40,165 nt of DNA from Bacillota bacterium (GCA_023443225.1 JAEZVF010000074.1:1-40165), one strand, 5' to 3'. Shown: positions 1 to 9,410, counted from the first letter of the stretch. Numbers and translations: made by a program. Notes: generated by a model not told the origin, from the sequence alone.

Positions 1-209
1 ATTGGACACCATTATTCTACTACAAAAAGGATGTGGATTCCTTATAATTTGGGTATTTTTACAAAGTTGTTTATAAATGGAATCTTGAAATTAAGGTTCT
101 GTGGATAAAACTACGGAAACTCAAGCAGAATAGCAATTGACAAAATATTACTATCGTGTTAGCATAAAAATATGATAACTATTACAATAGTCAAATTATA
201 TACTTATTC

Positions 210-854
210 ATGAGCTTGTTCATATTGTTAGAAATGATAACCTCTAGAAGATCATTGAAAAAAGTAATTTCTGACATTGGTAACACTAGAATAAGAGATT
301 ATGCCCAGATTTTAATACGGCTTGCAGAGAAGCGGAGTAGAATAATTCCCATTTACAGTGGTTTCGCTAAAAATTCAGTTGAAGAAAGGATAGTATCTAT
401 AATGAAGCATAAAAAAATAATACAATTAGGTGTAGTAGTATCACTAATATTGATAATCTTGGCTGGTACGACAATCTTAAGCTATGCAAATGAAAAATCA
501 ACTTATAATTCTCTATATGACCCGTCTGTGAATAAAGAACTTTATATTTCCGAAGTACATGAAAAGAATGAGGATGCAAGACAATATTACTCTGTTAATG
601 AAAATGGTTATACCTTTGGGACTAATATATATGGTTTATCAGATGTGGAACCTGACTTAATGGCAGTAGAAAATGAAGAGGGTATCCGAGGGTATTGTTA
701 TAAGGAAGATTTAAGTGGTAACCCCCCGGCTTCCATTGAGGAGGCTTTTGCCTCTATGGAAAAGTGGAAAAATGGGAAGAGTATTCTGATTTACGAGAGT
801 GATGGCGAAACTGTCTTAGGAATTTTTAAAATATCGAAAGCTGTAACAAGATAA
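210..854 (+). pseudogene. 5'-truncated M56 (BlaR1-type) membrane peptidase remnant
   Basis: The open frame encodes 214 residues. The stretch from about residue 30 (RDYAQILIRLAE, then YSGFAKNSVEERIVSIMKHK) resembles the segment after the HExxH zinc site in M56/BlaR1 sensors, where a short cytosolic piece is followed by the last membrane helix (about residues 72-92, IQLGVVVSLILIILAGTTIL). The rest is an extracytoplasmic tail of about 120 residues with no domain I recognise. The HExxH motif and the preceding helices are absent, and I cannot find them in any frame of the 209 bases upstream. No good ribosome binding site precedes residue 1. I read it as a decayed gene, although a short membrane protein starting at Met65 (402) cannot be excluded. 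Confidence 0.55.
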
Positions 855-1287
855 ACGAAGGCATAGAGCCAAAGGCTGCTTTATAAGGGACGCAAAAGAA
901 CGAAGTTGCTTCACAACACGATTCACATACTTAATTATGTTGTTAGTCAAAAATAAAGACCGTTTGAATAAAGGAATGCAAGTTGCTAAACAATATTATA
1001 TTCAAGCCCCTTCAGAGGGGCAATTTTTTATTCTTTTATGACCTGACCGCGCGAATAAGGAAGAAGGAATGCAGGAAAAGCAGAAGGAAGAATGTGCTTC
1101 CTTTGGAAGACGCAGATGAGAACTATGGAATAAAAAGGTAGAAATTCACATGCTACGATGTTATAATCTAATCAGTGATTTGATATTTTTTCGACTGGGT
1201 AAACAGTTATATTTGAGTGTTATCTAGAAAAAATAAAGTAGAAATGATAATCAGCCTAAAATGTTACAAATCCAAGGAGGCGTATAA
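855..1287. other. 433-bp region without a recognisable gene
   Basis: It holds one clear intrinsic terminator (1006-1031) and otherwise AT-rich sequence with no ORF I can support. The terminator lies about 150 bases beyond the M56 remnant, so it may mark the end of a lost gene. Confidence 0.5.
1006..1031 (+). terminator. Intrinsic terminator
   Basis: GCCCCT-TCAG-AGGGGC forms a perfect 6-bp GC-rich stem with a tetraloop, followed by AATTTTTTATT. Confidence 0.75.
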
Positions 1288-1794
1288 ATGAAGAAATGGG
1301 AAGAATTTATTTTTGAATTCTATGAGATGATAAGCAACGAGGAGAGATTGGTTTATCAACCTATAATCGAAGCATTGGTTGAATTGGATTACACTCCCAT
1401 GAGAAAACAGACAAAAGGGTTTATTCTTTCATTTAATAACCTTGCTCATAACCGAGTGTTAGCACGGTTCGGCGTCCGAGAGGGTGGTGGAAAAGCATTT
1501 TTCGAATTACGTTTTTCGTCGTGTATTAATTACTCGGACAAATTCGCTGGTGTCATCCGCGATAGAATTTTATCAAGCAATAACCGCCTCGCAAAATGTG
1601 GGAAATGTGGTTATTGTAAGGGCGATAAATTTGTTTATACATATACGTTCTCCAAAGGAGAAAGCAAAGATGCGTGTGGTGCATTTGTGTTAGAAATACC
1701 CGATGTTACGTTATCTGATGTCAACGAAATCAAAAATCTTATCAGCGAACAGCACGAATACTTCATGAAGAACGCATTATATGTTCCAAAATAA
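1288..1794 (+). CDS. Hypothetical 168-aa protein with a CxxCxxC motif
   Basis: The ATG follows an excellent ribosome binding site (AAGGAGG, 7 bases upstream), so the gene is likely expressed. I do not recognise the family. The protein is soluble, with no signal peptide or membrane segment. Around residues 104-110 it has CGKCGYC, plus a further Cys at about residue 130, which could be a metal or redox site. The N-terminal half is rich in aromatic and charged residues. It is followed by the acetyltransferase gene after 148 bases and is probably monocistronic. Confidence 0.7.
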   Translation: MKKWEEFIFEFYEMISNEERLVYQPIIEALVELDYTPMRKQTKGFILSFNNLAHNRVLARFGVREGGGKAFFELRFSSCINYSDKFAGVIRDRILSSNNRLAKCGKCGYCKGDKFVYTYTFSKGESKDACGAFVLEIPDVTLSDVNEIKNLISEQHEYFMKNALYVPK

Positions 1795-1942
1795 TGTTTG
1801 CACTGTGATACGTCAATGAGAACGGCCAAAAGCTAAGGTTTCTGAAAATGAAAGGAATAAAATGATTAGTAGTTATGGTTATTGAAAATGGTAAATCATT
1901 TAGTATATAATGAAACAAAAATATATGGGAGGAACCGAAAAA

Positions 1943-2350
1943 ATGATATTATATTCGATAAAATCAGGAAGTGAAGAAATGCAAATCGAAGATGTTAAAA
2001 AGTTGCTTGGGCAAACTTACTGGGCTAATAAACGAGATAACGAAACAATAGAAAAATCTATTGATAATTCATTGTGTTATGGAGCGTTTTTGAATGAGGA
2101 CGGAAAGCAAATAGGATTCGCACGCATAATCACTGATTATTCAACTACCTATTATATCTGTGATGTGATTGTAGATGAACAATATCGTGGCATGGGTATA
2201 GGAAAAGCAATGTTGGATGCAATACATGACAATAAAGAAGTATCTTCCTTAAGAGGGATTCTATTAACTCGCGATGCACATGATTTCTATCGAAAATATG
2301 GATTTCAAGAAGATGAAAATTGTTATATGGGAAAGGCTAAAGAAGAATGA
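1943..2350 (+). CDS. GNAT family N-acetyltransferase
   Basis: This 135-residue protein has a GNAT fold. The acetyl-CoA-binding motif A is DVIVDEQYRGMGIGKAML (Q/RxxGxG/A type), and a C-terminal DFYRKYGFQ matches the motif B tyrosine region. I chose the ATG at 1943 because GGGAGG lies just upstream (1928-1933); an in-frame ATG at 1910 has no ribosome binding site. The substrate cannot be told from sequence. It is followed closely by a second, unrelated-subfamily acetyltransferase, so the two may be co-transcribed. Confidence 0.85.
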   Translation: MILYSIKSGSEEMQIEDVKKLLGQTYWANKRDNETIEKSIDNSLCYGAFLNEDGKQIGFARIITDYSTTYYICDVIVDEQYRGMGIGKAMLDAIHDNKEVSSLRGILLTRDAHDFYRKYGFQEDENCYMGKAKEE

Positions 2351-2399
2351 CTATGATCAGATGGGAGTCATATCACTTCTGTTTAAAGGAGATAAAATT

Positions 2400-2927
2400 A
2401 TGAAAACCCCTATTTTACATACGAACCGTTTACTTTTAAGACCATTTCAAGAGAGTGATGCAAACGATGTATTTAACTGCTGGGAAAGCGATGAGGAAGT
2501 CGCAAAATACATGTTCTGGACCAGCCATAATGATATTAATAAAACGAAAGAATGGATTACATTTGAATTAGGACAAATTGAAAAAGATGATTGGTACCGG
2601 TTTGCTATCGTGGAACAGGAATCGGGAAACTTGTTGGGTACCGGATTAATCTATTATGAGGATGAAGTGGCTTCTTGGGAAATTGGATACAACCTTGGTA
2701 AGCATTATTGGAAAATGGGATACGCAACGGAAGCAATGGAGGCTATCCTACAGTTTGCCAAAGATACTCTTGGCATCAAAGAAATTGTGGGCCGACATGC
2801 AAAAGCAAATATAGCTTCCGAGCAGGTTATGAAAAAGCTGGGTTTCCAGTATGAGGAGGATGTTCCGTATGAATGTAACAATGGAGCGGTGTTAATGGAA
2901 GGAAAAATGCATCGGCTATATTTATGA
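2400..2927 (+). CDS. RimJ/RimL-type GNAT acetyltransferase
   Basis: This 175-residue protein starts with the typical RimJ/RimL opening (ILHTNRLLLRPFQESDA). It contains WEIGYNLGKHYWKMGYATEA, the acetyl-CoA-binding region of that subfamily, and ends with a NIASEQVMKKLGFQ-type motif. The start at 2400 follows AAAGGAG with good spacing; the longer frame from 2274 overlaps the previous gene and has no ribosome binding site. Family members acetylate protein N-termini, aminoglycosides or other small amines, and the sequence does not decide between these. Confidence 0.87.
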   Translation: MKTPILHTNRLLLRPFQESDANDVFNCWESDEEVAKYMFWTSHNDINKTKEWITFELGQIEKDDWYRFAIVEQESGNLLGTGLIYYEDEVASWEIGYNLGKHYWKMGYATEAMEAILQFAKDTLGIKEIVGRHAKANIASEQVMKKLGFQYEEDVPYECNNGAVLMEGKMHRLYL

Positions 2928-2954
2928 TAAGGGGAATGCTACTCATTCGTAGTA

Positions 2955-3647
2955 TTATTTCATCAGACAATCATTTAAGTCATCAATTGACAATAGTTTA
3001 AAGGAATTCTGATAATAATCCAACATACCCAAATCTTTCATTCGGGCTAGCTCCCGGCACATGGAGGTACGGGATACATTTAAATATTCTGCTAATTCAT
3101 TCCGATTTGGAATAATCTGAAACGTCTGGCTGTTTTGTCTCTTAGATTCATATAAGAGAAAAGCAGCCAATTTTTCTCTCATACCTTTTAACATAAGTAA
3201 TTCTATCTTGCGGTTTAAATTGAAGTTCTTTTCGCCTAATAACATCATCATGTTTTTGATGAGTTGTAAATGAAAAGAGCAGGAATTACCGCAGCTTTTT
3301 ATGATCTTTTCATAAGGTACGAAAAGAATCTTCGTATCTTCCTTTGCTCGCACGGTTACTGGGGAGATGCGTTCCATTGTACAAACGATGCCTTCACCAA
3401 ATAGATTGGAAGCGCCTAGAAAATCCATTATATGTCTGGCTCCGGCTGGATTTTCCTTAATAATTTCTACGGATCCGCCTAATATGATTCCAACATAGTT
3501 AATTTCATTACCGGCAATGATAATATATTCATTATTTTTATAACTCTTCGTATAAGAATTAATACAGGATAATAGTGCTTTGTATTGAGTTCGATCTATA
3601 TTATAAAACAAAGGACATTTTGATAAAACAGGATAAAATTGTTCCAT
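2955..3647 (-). CDS. Crp/Fnr-family regulator next to hcp (HcpR-like)
   Basis: This is a 230-residue regulator with an N-terminal cyclic-nucleotide-type effector domain (about residues 10-130) and a C-terminal winged helix. The recognition region is NELAEYLNVSRTSMCRELARM. It is divergent from hcp, the arrangement of HcpR-type activators of nitrosative-stress genes, so this is the best candidate to bind the palindrome at 3706-3723 and its twin at 9703-9724. There is no Fnr-style cysteine cluster. I prefer Met at 3647 over 3683 because the upstream ATG lies in the likely promoter, though neither has a strong ribosome binding site. Confidence 0.85.
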   Translation of the reverse strand: MEQFYPVLSKCPLFYNIDRTQYKALLSCINSYTKSYKNNEYIIIAGNEINYVGIILGGSVEIIKENPAGARHIMDFLGASNLFGEGIVCTMERISPVTVRAKEDTKILFVPYEKIIKSCGNSCSFHLQLIKNMMMLLGEKNFNLNRKIELLMLKGMREKLAAFLLYESKRQNSQTFQIIPNRNELAEYLNVSRTSMCRELARMKDLGMLDYYQNSFKLLSIDDLNDCLMK

Positions 3648-3705
3648 AATAACACCAACTTTCTGATAAATAAATGAATTCATATAAAAGTATCATTTTG
3701 AAAAT

Positions 3706-3749
3706 ATGTAGCTATAGCTACGTTATTGTAGCCTCCATTATAATATAAT
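3706..3749 (+). promoter_or_regulatory. hcp promoter with Crp/Fnr-type operator
   Basis: GTAGCTATAGCTAC (3708-3721) is a perfect 14-bp palindrome, with one more matching pair outside it (3706/3723). Its centre (3714.5) lies 29.5 bp from the first base of TATAAT at 3744-3749, putting the site near -41.5. There is no recognisable -35 box, as expected for a class II activated promoter. A second TATAAT at 3739-3744 overlaps. Confidence 0.7.
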
Positions 3750-3809
3750 CTACTTATGAAATCAATCAATAATACAAAATAAAGTGAGATAAGAAAGGTA
3801 GAGGTATGT

Positions 3810-5447
3810 ATGGAAAATAAAATGTTTTGTTATCAATGTCAGGAGGCAGCTAGTTGTAAAGGATGTACCATTTCTGGAGTATGTGGAAAGTCACCGGAAC
3901 TAGCAAGGGAACAGGATTTATTAATTTATGTAACAAAAGGATTAAGTGCAGTTACTACTGCTTTAAGAGGACAGGGCGTTAGTATTCCAAGTGATGTGAA
4001 TAACCACATTATCTTAAACCTGTTTACAACAATTACAAATGCAAACTTTGACAAAGATGTATTTTATCAAAGAATTCTTAAGACATTAGGTATCAAGGAC
4101 ACCTATCTTGCAAAAGTAGAAGATAAAAACGCATTACCGGAAGCAGCATTATGGACTGCAGCTACTAAAGAAGACATGGATGCGAAAGCACCAACAGTTG
4201 GAGTGTTAGCTACAGAAAATGAAGACGTAAGAAGTCTTCGTGAATTAATTATTTATGGTTTAAAAGGATTGGCTGCATACGTTAAGCATGCAAATGAATT
4301 AGACTATGACAATGAGGAAATCAACATATTTGTCCAAAGAGCACTGGCTGCTACTTTAGATGATACATTAAATGCTGATCAACTAGTGGCATTGACCTTA
4401 GAAACCGGTAAGTTCGGTGTAGATGGTATGGCACTTTTAGATAAGGCAAATACAGAATCTTATGGTAATCCAGAGATTACCAAGGTTAATATTGGTGTTG
4501 GTAAGAAACCTGGAATCTTAATTTCGGGTCATGATTTAAAAGATTTAGAGCAACTTCTTGAACAAACACAGGGTAGCGGTGTGGATGTCTATACTCACTC
4601 CGAGATGCTTCCTGCACATTATTATCCTGCTTTCAAGAAGTATAGTAATTTCGTAGGAAACTATGGAAATGCATGGTGGAAACAAACGGAAGAGTTTGAA
4701 AGTTTCCGTGGTCCTATTCTGATGACAACAAACTGTATCGTACCTCCAAAGGAATCTTATAAAGCGAGAGTATTTACAACAGGTGCTGCCGGATTTGAAG
4801 GATGTACTCATATTGAGAAAGATGAAAAAGGAAATAAAGATTTCTCGGCTATTATAGAAATGGCTAAGACATGTGAAGCTCCAATGCAGATCGAAGAAGG
4901 TGAAATTATTGGTGGATTTGCACACAATCAGGTACTTGCTTTAGCAGATAAAGTGGTTGATGCAGTAAAATCCGGAGCAATTAAGAAGTTCTTTGTTATG
5001 GCAGGCTGTGATGGACGTCAGAAATCAAGAAATTATTATACAGAATTTGCAGCAGCACTTCCAAAGGATACTGTAATTATGACAGCAGGCTGTGCAAAAT
5101 ATAAATATAACAAGTTAAACCTTGGGGATATCAATGGAATTCCTAGAATACTGGATGCTGGACAGTGTAATGATTCCTATTCCTTAGCTGTTATTGCGTT
5201 AAAATTAAAAGAAGTATTTGGACTTTCTGATATTAATGAATTACCAATCGCATTTAATATTGCTTGGTATGAGCAAAAGGCGGTTATTGTACTTCTGGCT
5301 CTCTTACACTTGGGTGTTAAGAACATTCACTTAGGACCTACACTACCAGCTTTCCTATCTCCGAATGTAGCCAATGTATTGGTAGAAAACTTCGGGATCG
5401 CTGGCATTGGTACTGTGGAAGATGATATTAAGTTATTCTTAGAATAA
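3810..5447 (+). CDS. hcp: Hybrid cluster protein (hydroxylamine/NO reductase)
   Basis: This is a full-length 545-residue Hcp. C7, C10, C19 and C25 (CxxC-x8-CxxxxxC) bind the N-terminal cubane. The hybrid-cluster ligands are all present by alignment to the Desulfovibrio protein: H241, E265, C309, C400, C428, C453 and E488, with K490 following. Family members reduce hydroxylamine and NO and protect anaerobes from nitrosative stress. The gene is monocistronic, has its own activated promoter and ends at a long hairpin terminator. Its regulator is divergently encoded, and functionally linked genes (DUF1858, hemerythrin, a CooS-family protein) lie further downstream. Confidence 0.97.
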   Translation: MENKMFCYQCQEAASCKGCTISGVCGKSPELAREQDLLIYVTKGLSAVTTALRGQGVSIPSDVNNHIILNLFTTITNANFDKDVFYQRILKTLGIKDTYLAKVEDKNALPEAALWTAATKEDMDAKAPTVGVLATENEDVRSLRELIIYGLKGLAAYVKHANELDYDNEEINIFVQRALAATLDDTLNADQLVALTLETGKFGVDGMALLDKANTESYGNPEITKVNIGVGKKPGILISGHDLKDLEQLLEQTQGSGVDVYTHSEMLPAHYYPAFKKYSNFVGNYGNAWWKQTEEFESFRGPILMTTNCIVPPKESYKARVFTTGAAGFEGCTHIEKDEKGNKDFSAIIEMAKTCEAPMQIEEGEIIGGFAHNQVLALADKVVDAVKSGAIKKFFVMAGCDGRQKSRNYYTEFAAALPKDTVIMTAGCAKYKYNKLNLGDINGIPRILDAGQCNDSYSLAVIALKLKEVFGLSDINELPIAFNIAWYEQKAVIVLLALLHLGVKNIHLGPTLPAFLSPNVANVLVENFGIAGIGTVEDDIKLFLE

Positions 5448-5500
5448 TTATTATATTGAAATAAGGTATAAGAAGTAACGGATTTTAATCTATTATTAAT

Positions 5501-5554
5501 AAGGTTGCGGTAGAGTAAATTGAGCATAAATTTATTCTACTGTAGCCTTTTTTA
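5501..5554 (+). terminator. Terminator of hcp
   Basis: AAGGTTGCGGTAGAGTAAAT pairs with ATTTATTCTACTGTAGCCTT across a short loop (20 bp with a few wobble or mismatched pairs), followed by TTTTTTAT. Confidence 0.8.
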
Positions 5555-5607
5555 TATTCCGGATTGGTGTCACTTGTTGGGTGGGAATCGTAGAATCCGC
5601 CCAACAA

Positions 5608-5636
5608 TTGACAAAGAGCCTATATTCCAATATATC
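5608..5636 (+). promoter_or_regulatory. Candidate promoter of the busR-like gene
   Basis: TTGACA at 5608-5613 is followed after 17 bases by TATATC (5631-5636). It lies about 90 bases before the preferred start codon of the regulator. Confidence 0.45.
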
Positions 5637-5735
5637 ATCATTCCAACATAGTATTGAATCAATTATAGGATAGATAATAAATGTATGCTATGTTATACTA
5701 GGTTTGAATTAATATTGAAAGGTATGGATGTTAGG

Positions 5736-6371
5736 ATGGATAAAAAAACGAAAGTAACAAGCCCAAGATATCAACAAATAGCAATTGATATTGCTTCTAA
5801 AATAATCGCAAAACAATATAAAGTGGGAGAAAGATTTTACGCACGGTCTTATATTGCAAGTCAATATGGAGTTTCTTCTGAAACTGCACGAAGAGCTATC
5901 TGTGTATTATCTGATCTTGAAATAGTTGATACAACAAAGGGTAGTGGGGTTACAATAATTTCTTATGAAAAAGCCTTAAAATTCGTCCGACAATCTGAGG
6001 ATATTCAAACGGTGAATGATTTAAAAAGGGATATTTTAGATAGTGTAGAAAGACAATCAAAAGAAATGCAATACTTTAATGATTGTATAACGAAATTGAT
6101 TGAAAAAACTGACCGATTCCGATCTTATAGTCCTTTCACTCCCTATGAAATTGAAATTACATCCGATACACCATTTATTAATAAAACAATATTGGAAGTT
6201 AATTTTTGGCATAACACGTTTGCTACTATTATAGCAATCAAACGAGATAATGCTTTGATTATGTCCCCAGGACCATATGCGATTTTTGCCCAAGATGATA
6301 TAATATACTTTGTTGGTGATGAAAATTGTTTGGATCGTGTTAAGAATTTTATATATCCCATTCGTAATTGA
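5736..6371 (+). CDS. busR: GntR-HTH/RCK_C regulator, BusR type (c-di-AMP-responsive)
   Basis: The N-terminal winged helix (about residues 8-75; RYQQIAIDIASKIIAKQYKV and GVSSETARRAICVLSDLEIV) is of GntR type. A coiled-coil-like linker (about 85-130) leads to a C-terminal RCK_C/TrkA_C domain (about 140-210) ending GDENCLDRVKNFI. In streptococci and lactococci this architecture is BusR, which binds cyclic-di-AMP and represses the glycine betaine transporter busAB. Here the same kind of transporter is the next operon, so the same role is inferred. The start is uncertain: in-frame ATGs at 5685, 5724 and 5736 exist, and 5736 best fits the domain start. Confidence 0.85.
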   Translation: MDKKTKVTSPRYQQIAIDIASKIIAKQYKVGERFYARSYIASQYGVSSETARRAICVLSDLEIVDTTKGSGVTIISYEKALKFVRQSEDIQTVNDLKRDILDSVERQSKEMQYFNDCITKLIEKTDRFRSYSPFTPYEIEITSDTPFINKTILEVNFWHNTFATIIAIKRDNALIMSPGPYAIFAQDDIIYFVGDENCLDRVKNFIYPIRN

Positions 6372-6418
6372 GGCAATTATAATGTTTTAAATATGGTAAT
6401 AAAAAGTATTTTAATAGG

Positions 6419-6463
6419 AAACCTTATACTTAAGCATACAATGCTTGGTATGAGGTTTTTTTA
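6419..6463 (+). terminator. Terminator of the busR-like gene
   Basis: AAACCTTATAC pairs with GTATGAGGTTT, with an inner AAGCAT/ATGCTT stem, followed by a run of T residues. Confidence 0.8.
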
Positions 6464-6481
6464 ATTAGATAAATTAAAAAT

Positions 6482-6521
6482 TTGACAAAGTAACAACTTC
6501 AAAGTATAATAGAGTTGTTGC
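6482..6521 (+). promoter_or_regulatory. Consensus promoter of the osmoprotectant operon with a bipartite operator
   Basis: TTGACA (6482-6487), a 17-bp spacer and TATAAT (6505-6510) form a perfect sigma-A promoter. An inverted repeat GTAACAACT-N14-AGTTGTTGC (6490-6521, 8 of 9 paired) straddles the -10 box, with arms about two helical turns apart. That suits a tetrameric, bipartite-site repressor such as BusR; the link to BusR is an inference. Confidence 0.65.
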
Positions 6522-6579
6522 TTGCGGAGTAAAATAATGTAAAAAGGTTTCACTGACATACAATTAAAGGAGGTTTATC

Positions 6580-7713
6580 TTGATTAAATTTGAACAAGTA
6601 TCAAAGAAATTTAAAGATAAAAAAGTTTTAAATAATATATCTTTTGACATTCAAAAAGGACATCTGGTTGCTTTTATTGGAGCTAGTGGTTGTGGTAAAA
6701 CAACAACCTTAAAAATGATAAATCGATTAATAAAACCAACATCCGGTAAGATATTTATCAATGGAGAAGATATTCAGACGAAAGACGTAATCGCTCTTCG
6801 TAGAAATATGGGATATGTAATACAGCAGACCGGTCTATTTCCACATAAGACGGTGAAAGAAAATATTGAAATGATTCCAAAAGTAGAAAAGAAAGACCAA
6901 AAAGAGATAGAAAAACGAACCTACGAGCTGATGGATATGGTAGGCCTTAATCCAGAGGAGTTTTTAGATCGATATCCAACCGAACTTAGTGGGGGACAGC
7001 AGCAAAGAGTTGGAGTTGCAAGGGCCTTTGCAACTGATCCAGATATCATTTTAATGGACGAACCATTTTCGGCATTAGATCCAATAACTAGAGTGGGGCT
7101 TCAAGAAGAACTTATCAATCTTCAATCAATCCTAAAGAAAACTATCGTATTTGTCACCCATGATATGGACGAAGCAATTAAGATTTCGGATATGATTTGC
7201 ATTATGAAAGACGGAAAGATTCTTCAATATGATACTCCGGAAAATATATTAAAGAACCCAATAAATGAATTTGTTTCAGATTTTGTTGGTAAAAATCGAA
7301 TCTGGACATCACCTGAGTTCATCAAGGCGGAAGATATTATGATAGAAAATCCTATCACCTGTCTTAGTAATATGACATTACTCAGATGCATGGAGAAAAT
7401 GCGTTCTTCCAAAGTCGATAGCCTTATGGTAGTAGAAAACAGATCCAATAAACTTTTGGGAGTTATTAGGGCAAAGGAGATACAATTGCAATCGGATCGT
7501 ACACAGGAAGTTGGGAAGATTATGTCTACCAATTATTTAAGTGTATCACCAACGGATTCCATTATTGATGTATTGACTGTTGTTGATGAAAATGAGGTAT
7601 CAAACATTCCTGTTGTTGATGAAAATCGTATACTGCTTGGGTTAATAACTAAAAGCAGCCTTGTTACTACTTTAAGTCAACAATACTTAGATACTGAGGA
7701 GGTATCAGATTAA
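6580..7713 (+). CDS. opuCA: Glycine betaine/carnitine/choline ABC transporter ATPase with CBS domains
   Basis: This 377-residue protein is of OpuCA/BusA type. The ATPase domain (about residues 1-235) shows Walker A GASGCGKT, signature LSGGQQQRVGVARA and Walker B IILMDEP. Two CBS motifs follow (about 250-370); in this family they sense ionic strength or c-di-AMP. I keep the TTG start because AAAGGAGG lies 7 bases upstream and residues 1-10 (IKFEQVSKKF) match the family start. It is the first gene of a two-gene operon, with the permease start one base after its stop codon. Confidence 0.92.
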   Translation: MIKFEQVSKKFKDKKVLNNISFDIQKGHLVAFIGASGCGKTTTLKMINRLIKPTSGKIFINGEDIQTKDVIALRRNMGYVIQQTGLFPHKTVKENIEMIPKVEKKDQKEIEKRTYELMDMVGLNPEEFLDRYPTELSGGQQQRVGVARAFATDPDIILMDEPFSALDPITRVGLQEELINLQSILKKTIVFVTHDMDEAIKISDMICIMKDGKILQYDTPENILKNPINEFVSDFVGKNRIWTSPEFIKAEDIMIENPITCLSNMTLLRCMEKMRSSKVDSLMVVENRSNKLLGVIRAKEIQLQSDRTQEVGKIMSTNYLSVSPTDSIIDVLTVVDENEVSNIPVVDENRILLGLITKSSLVTTLSQQYLDTEEVSD

Positions 7714-7714
7714 T

Positions 7715-9289
7715 ATGAATTTTATTGAATATATACAAAACAGTAAAGAGCAAATCTTTACTCTAACATTAGAACACATAAAACTGACAGCTATTTCGGT
7801 TGGCCTTGCTATCCTGATAGGTGTTCCTCTGGGAATATTGATTAGTTATGTTAAAAGGCTCAATAAACCAATTTTGGGAACAGCCAATGTGATTCAAGCA
7901 ATTCCTAGCATGGCACTTTTAGGTTTTGCAATCCCCTTTTTAGGCATAGGCACATTACCAGCAGTAGTAATGGTAATATTATATTCCTTGCTTCCTATTA
8001 TTAAAAATACTTATACCGGAATTCAAAATATTAATCCACAAACCTTAGAGGCAGCAAGAGGTATAGGTCTTACAAAAGCACAGATTTTGACTAAGATTCA
8101 GATACCACTAGCTTTACCGGTTATTATGGCAGGAGTCAGGATTTCTGCAGTTACTGCTGTTGGTCTTATGACTATGGCGGCATTTATTGGTGCAGGAGGA
8201 TTGGGATTCTTAGTGTTTTCAGGGATAAGGACCGTCAATAATAACCAGATTTTAGCAGGAGCAATCCCGGCCTGTCTGTTAGCTTTATTTGTAGACTTTC
8301 TTGTTGGATTAGTTGAGAAACTTGTTACACCAATCAGTCTTCAGAAAAATAGTAACTCAAAACAAAGACAAGCCAAGGTTAGAAAACTGCAAAAATTGGC
8401 TCTTTCTTTTTGTGCTTTCCTGTTGATTGTCATATTTGCTTTCTCGGCAATTGCTAGTATGGGAAGAGCACAGAAAGTAATCAGAATTGCTAGTAAGGAT
8501 TTTACAGAGCAGCACATATTAGCTCATATGTTTTCCGACTTAATTGAGGATAGAACAGATATATCCGTGGAACGAAGAATAAATCTCGGAGGTACACAGG
8601 TCTGTTTCTCGGCATTACAGTCCGGTGCGATCGATATGTATATCGATTATAGCGGCACTGCTTATGGCGACACCCTTGATTATCCTCCGATTACCGATAT
8701 GGAAGAGGTTTATAATACAGTAAAATCCGATTTTAAGGAACAATTTAATATAGATGTGTTAAAACAAATGGGCTTTAATAATACGTATGTATTGGCAGTT
8801 ACAAAAGAAACAGCCGAGCAGTATAGCATAAAAACAATTAGCGACCTTAGTAAAGTAGCTCCTAATTTAGTCATTGGATCAACACTTGAATTTCTTAATA
8901 GAGAGGATGGATTACCTGGTCTTACCAAACTTTACAATTTTAACTTCAAAGATACGATTGGACTTGATGGTTCCCCAAGATATTTAGCGCTAACTAATAA
9001 AGAAACGGATGTGGTAGATGCTTTCGCCACAGATGGATTGCTAAAAAAATTCGAACTGGTAACCTTAGAAGATGATAAAAACTTTTTCCCTCCTTACTAT
9101 GCAATACCTTTGGTAAGAGGTGAAATTGTAGAAAATTATCCAGAAATCATACCAATTATTGAAGAACTTGGTGATATTCTGACAGATGATATCATGGCTG
9201 AATTAAACTATAAAGTTGATGAGCTTCAGATGGAACCGGATGTGGTTGCAAATGAGTTCCTTATGGAATCGGGTTTGCTAACGGATTAA
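7715..9289 (+). CDS. Osmoprotectant permease fused to substrate-binding domain (BusB/OpuCB-CC type)
   Basis: The 524-residue protein has an N-terminal ABC permease domain (about residues 15-205, several membrane helices, EAARGIGLTKAQILTKIQIP loop). A further membrane anchor (about 228-250) precedes a C-terminal OpuAC-type binding domain (about 255-520, beginning RIASKDFTEQHILAHM). Because the binding domain is tethered, no separate lipoprotein is needed; permease-binding protein fusion is the BusB arrangement. The likely ligands are betaine-type compatible solutes. GGAGG sits about 14 bases before the ATG, inside the end of the ATPase gene, which suggests coupled translation. Confidence 0.92.
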   Translation: MNFIEYIQNSKEQIFTLTLEHIKLTAISVGLAILIGVPLGILISYVKRLNKPILGTANVIQAIPSMALLGFAIPFLGIGTLPAVVMVILYSLLPIIKNTYTGIQNINPQTLEAARGIGLTKAQILTKIQIPLALPVIMAGVRISAVTAVGLMTMAAFIGAGGLGFLVFSGIRTVNNNQILAGAIPACLLALFVDFLVGLVEKLVTPISLQKNSNSKQRQAKVRKLQKLALSFCAFLLIVIFAFSAIASMGRAQKVIRIASKDFTEQHILAHMFSDLIEDRTDISVERRINLGGTQVCFSALQSGAIDMYIDYSGTAYGDTLDYPPITDMEEVYNTVKSDFKEQFNIDVLKQMGFNNTYVLAVTKETAEQYSIKTISDLSKVAPNLVIGSTLEFLNREDGLPGLTKLYNFNFKDTIGLDGSPRYLALTNKETDVVDAFATDGLLKKFELVTLEDDKNFFPPYYAIPLVRGEIVENYPEIIPIIEELGDILTDDIMAELNYKVDELQMEPDVVANEFLMESGLLTD

Positions 9290-9334
9290 TAAGAAATAGC
9301 CTAGATTCGGCATATGATAAACAAACCTAAATAA

Positions 9335-9372
9335 AAAAAGACATCTATGACAAACGTCATAGATGTCTTTTT
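9335..9372. terminator. Bidirectional terminator between the osmoprotectant operon and the DUF1858 gene
   Basis: AAAAAGACATCTATGAC-AAAC-GTCATAGATGTCTTTTT is a perfect 17-bp hairpin with A and T tails, so it can serve both converging transcripts. Confidence 0.9.
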
Positions 9373-9410
9373 GAAACTTTTGTTAAATTAGTATTGTTTA
9401 TTTATAAATC

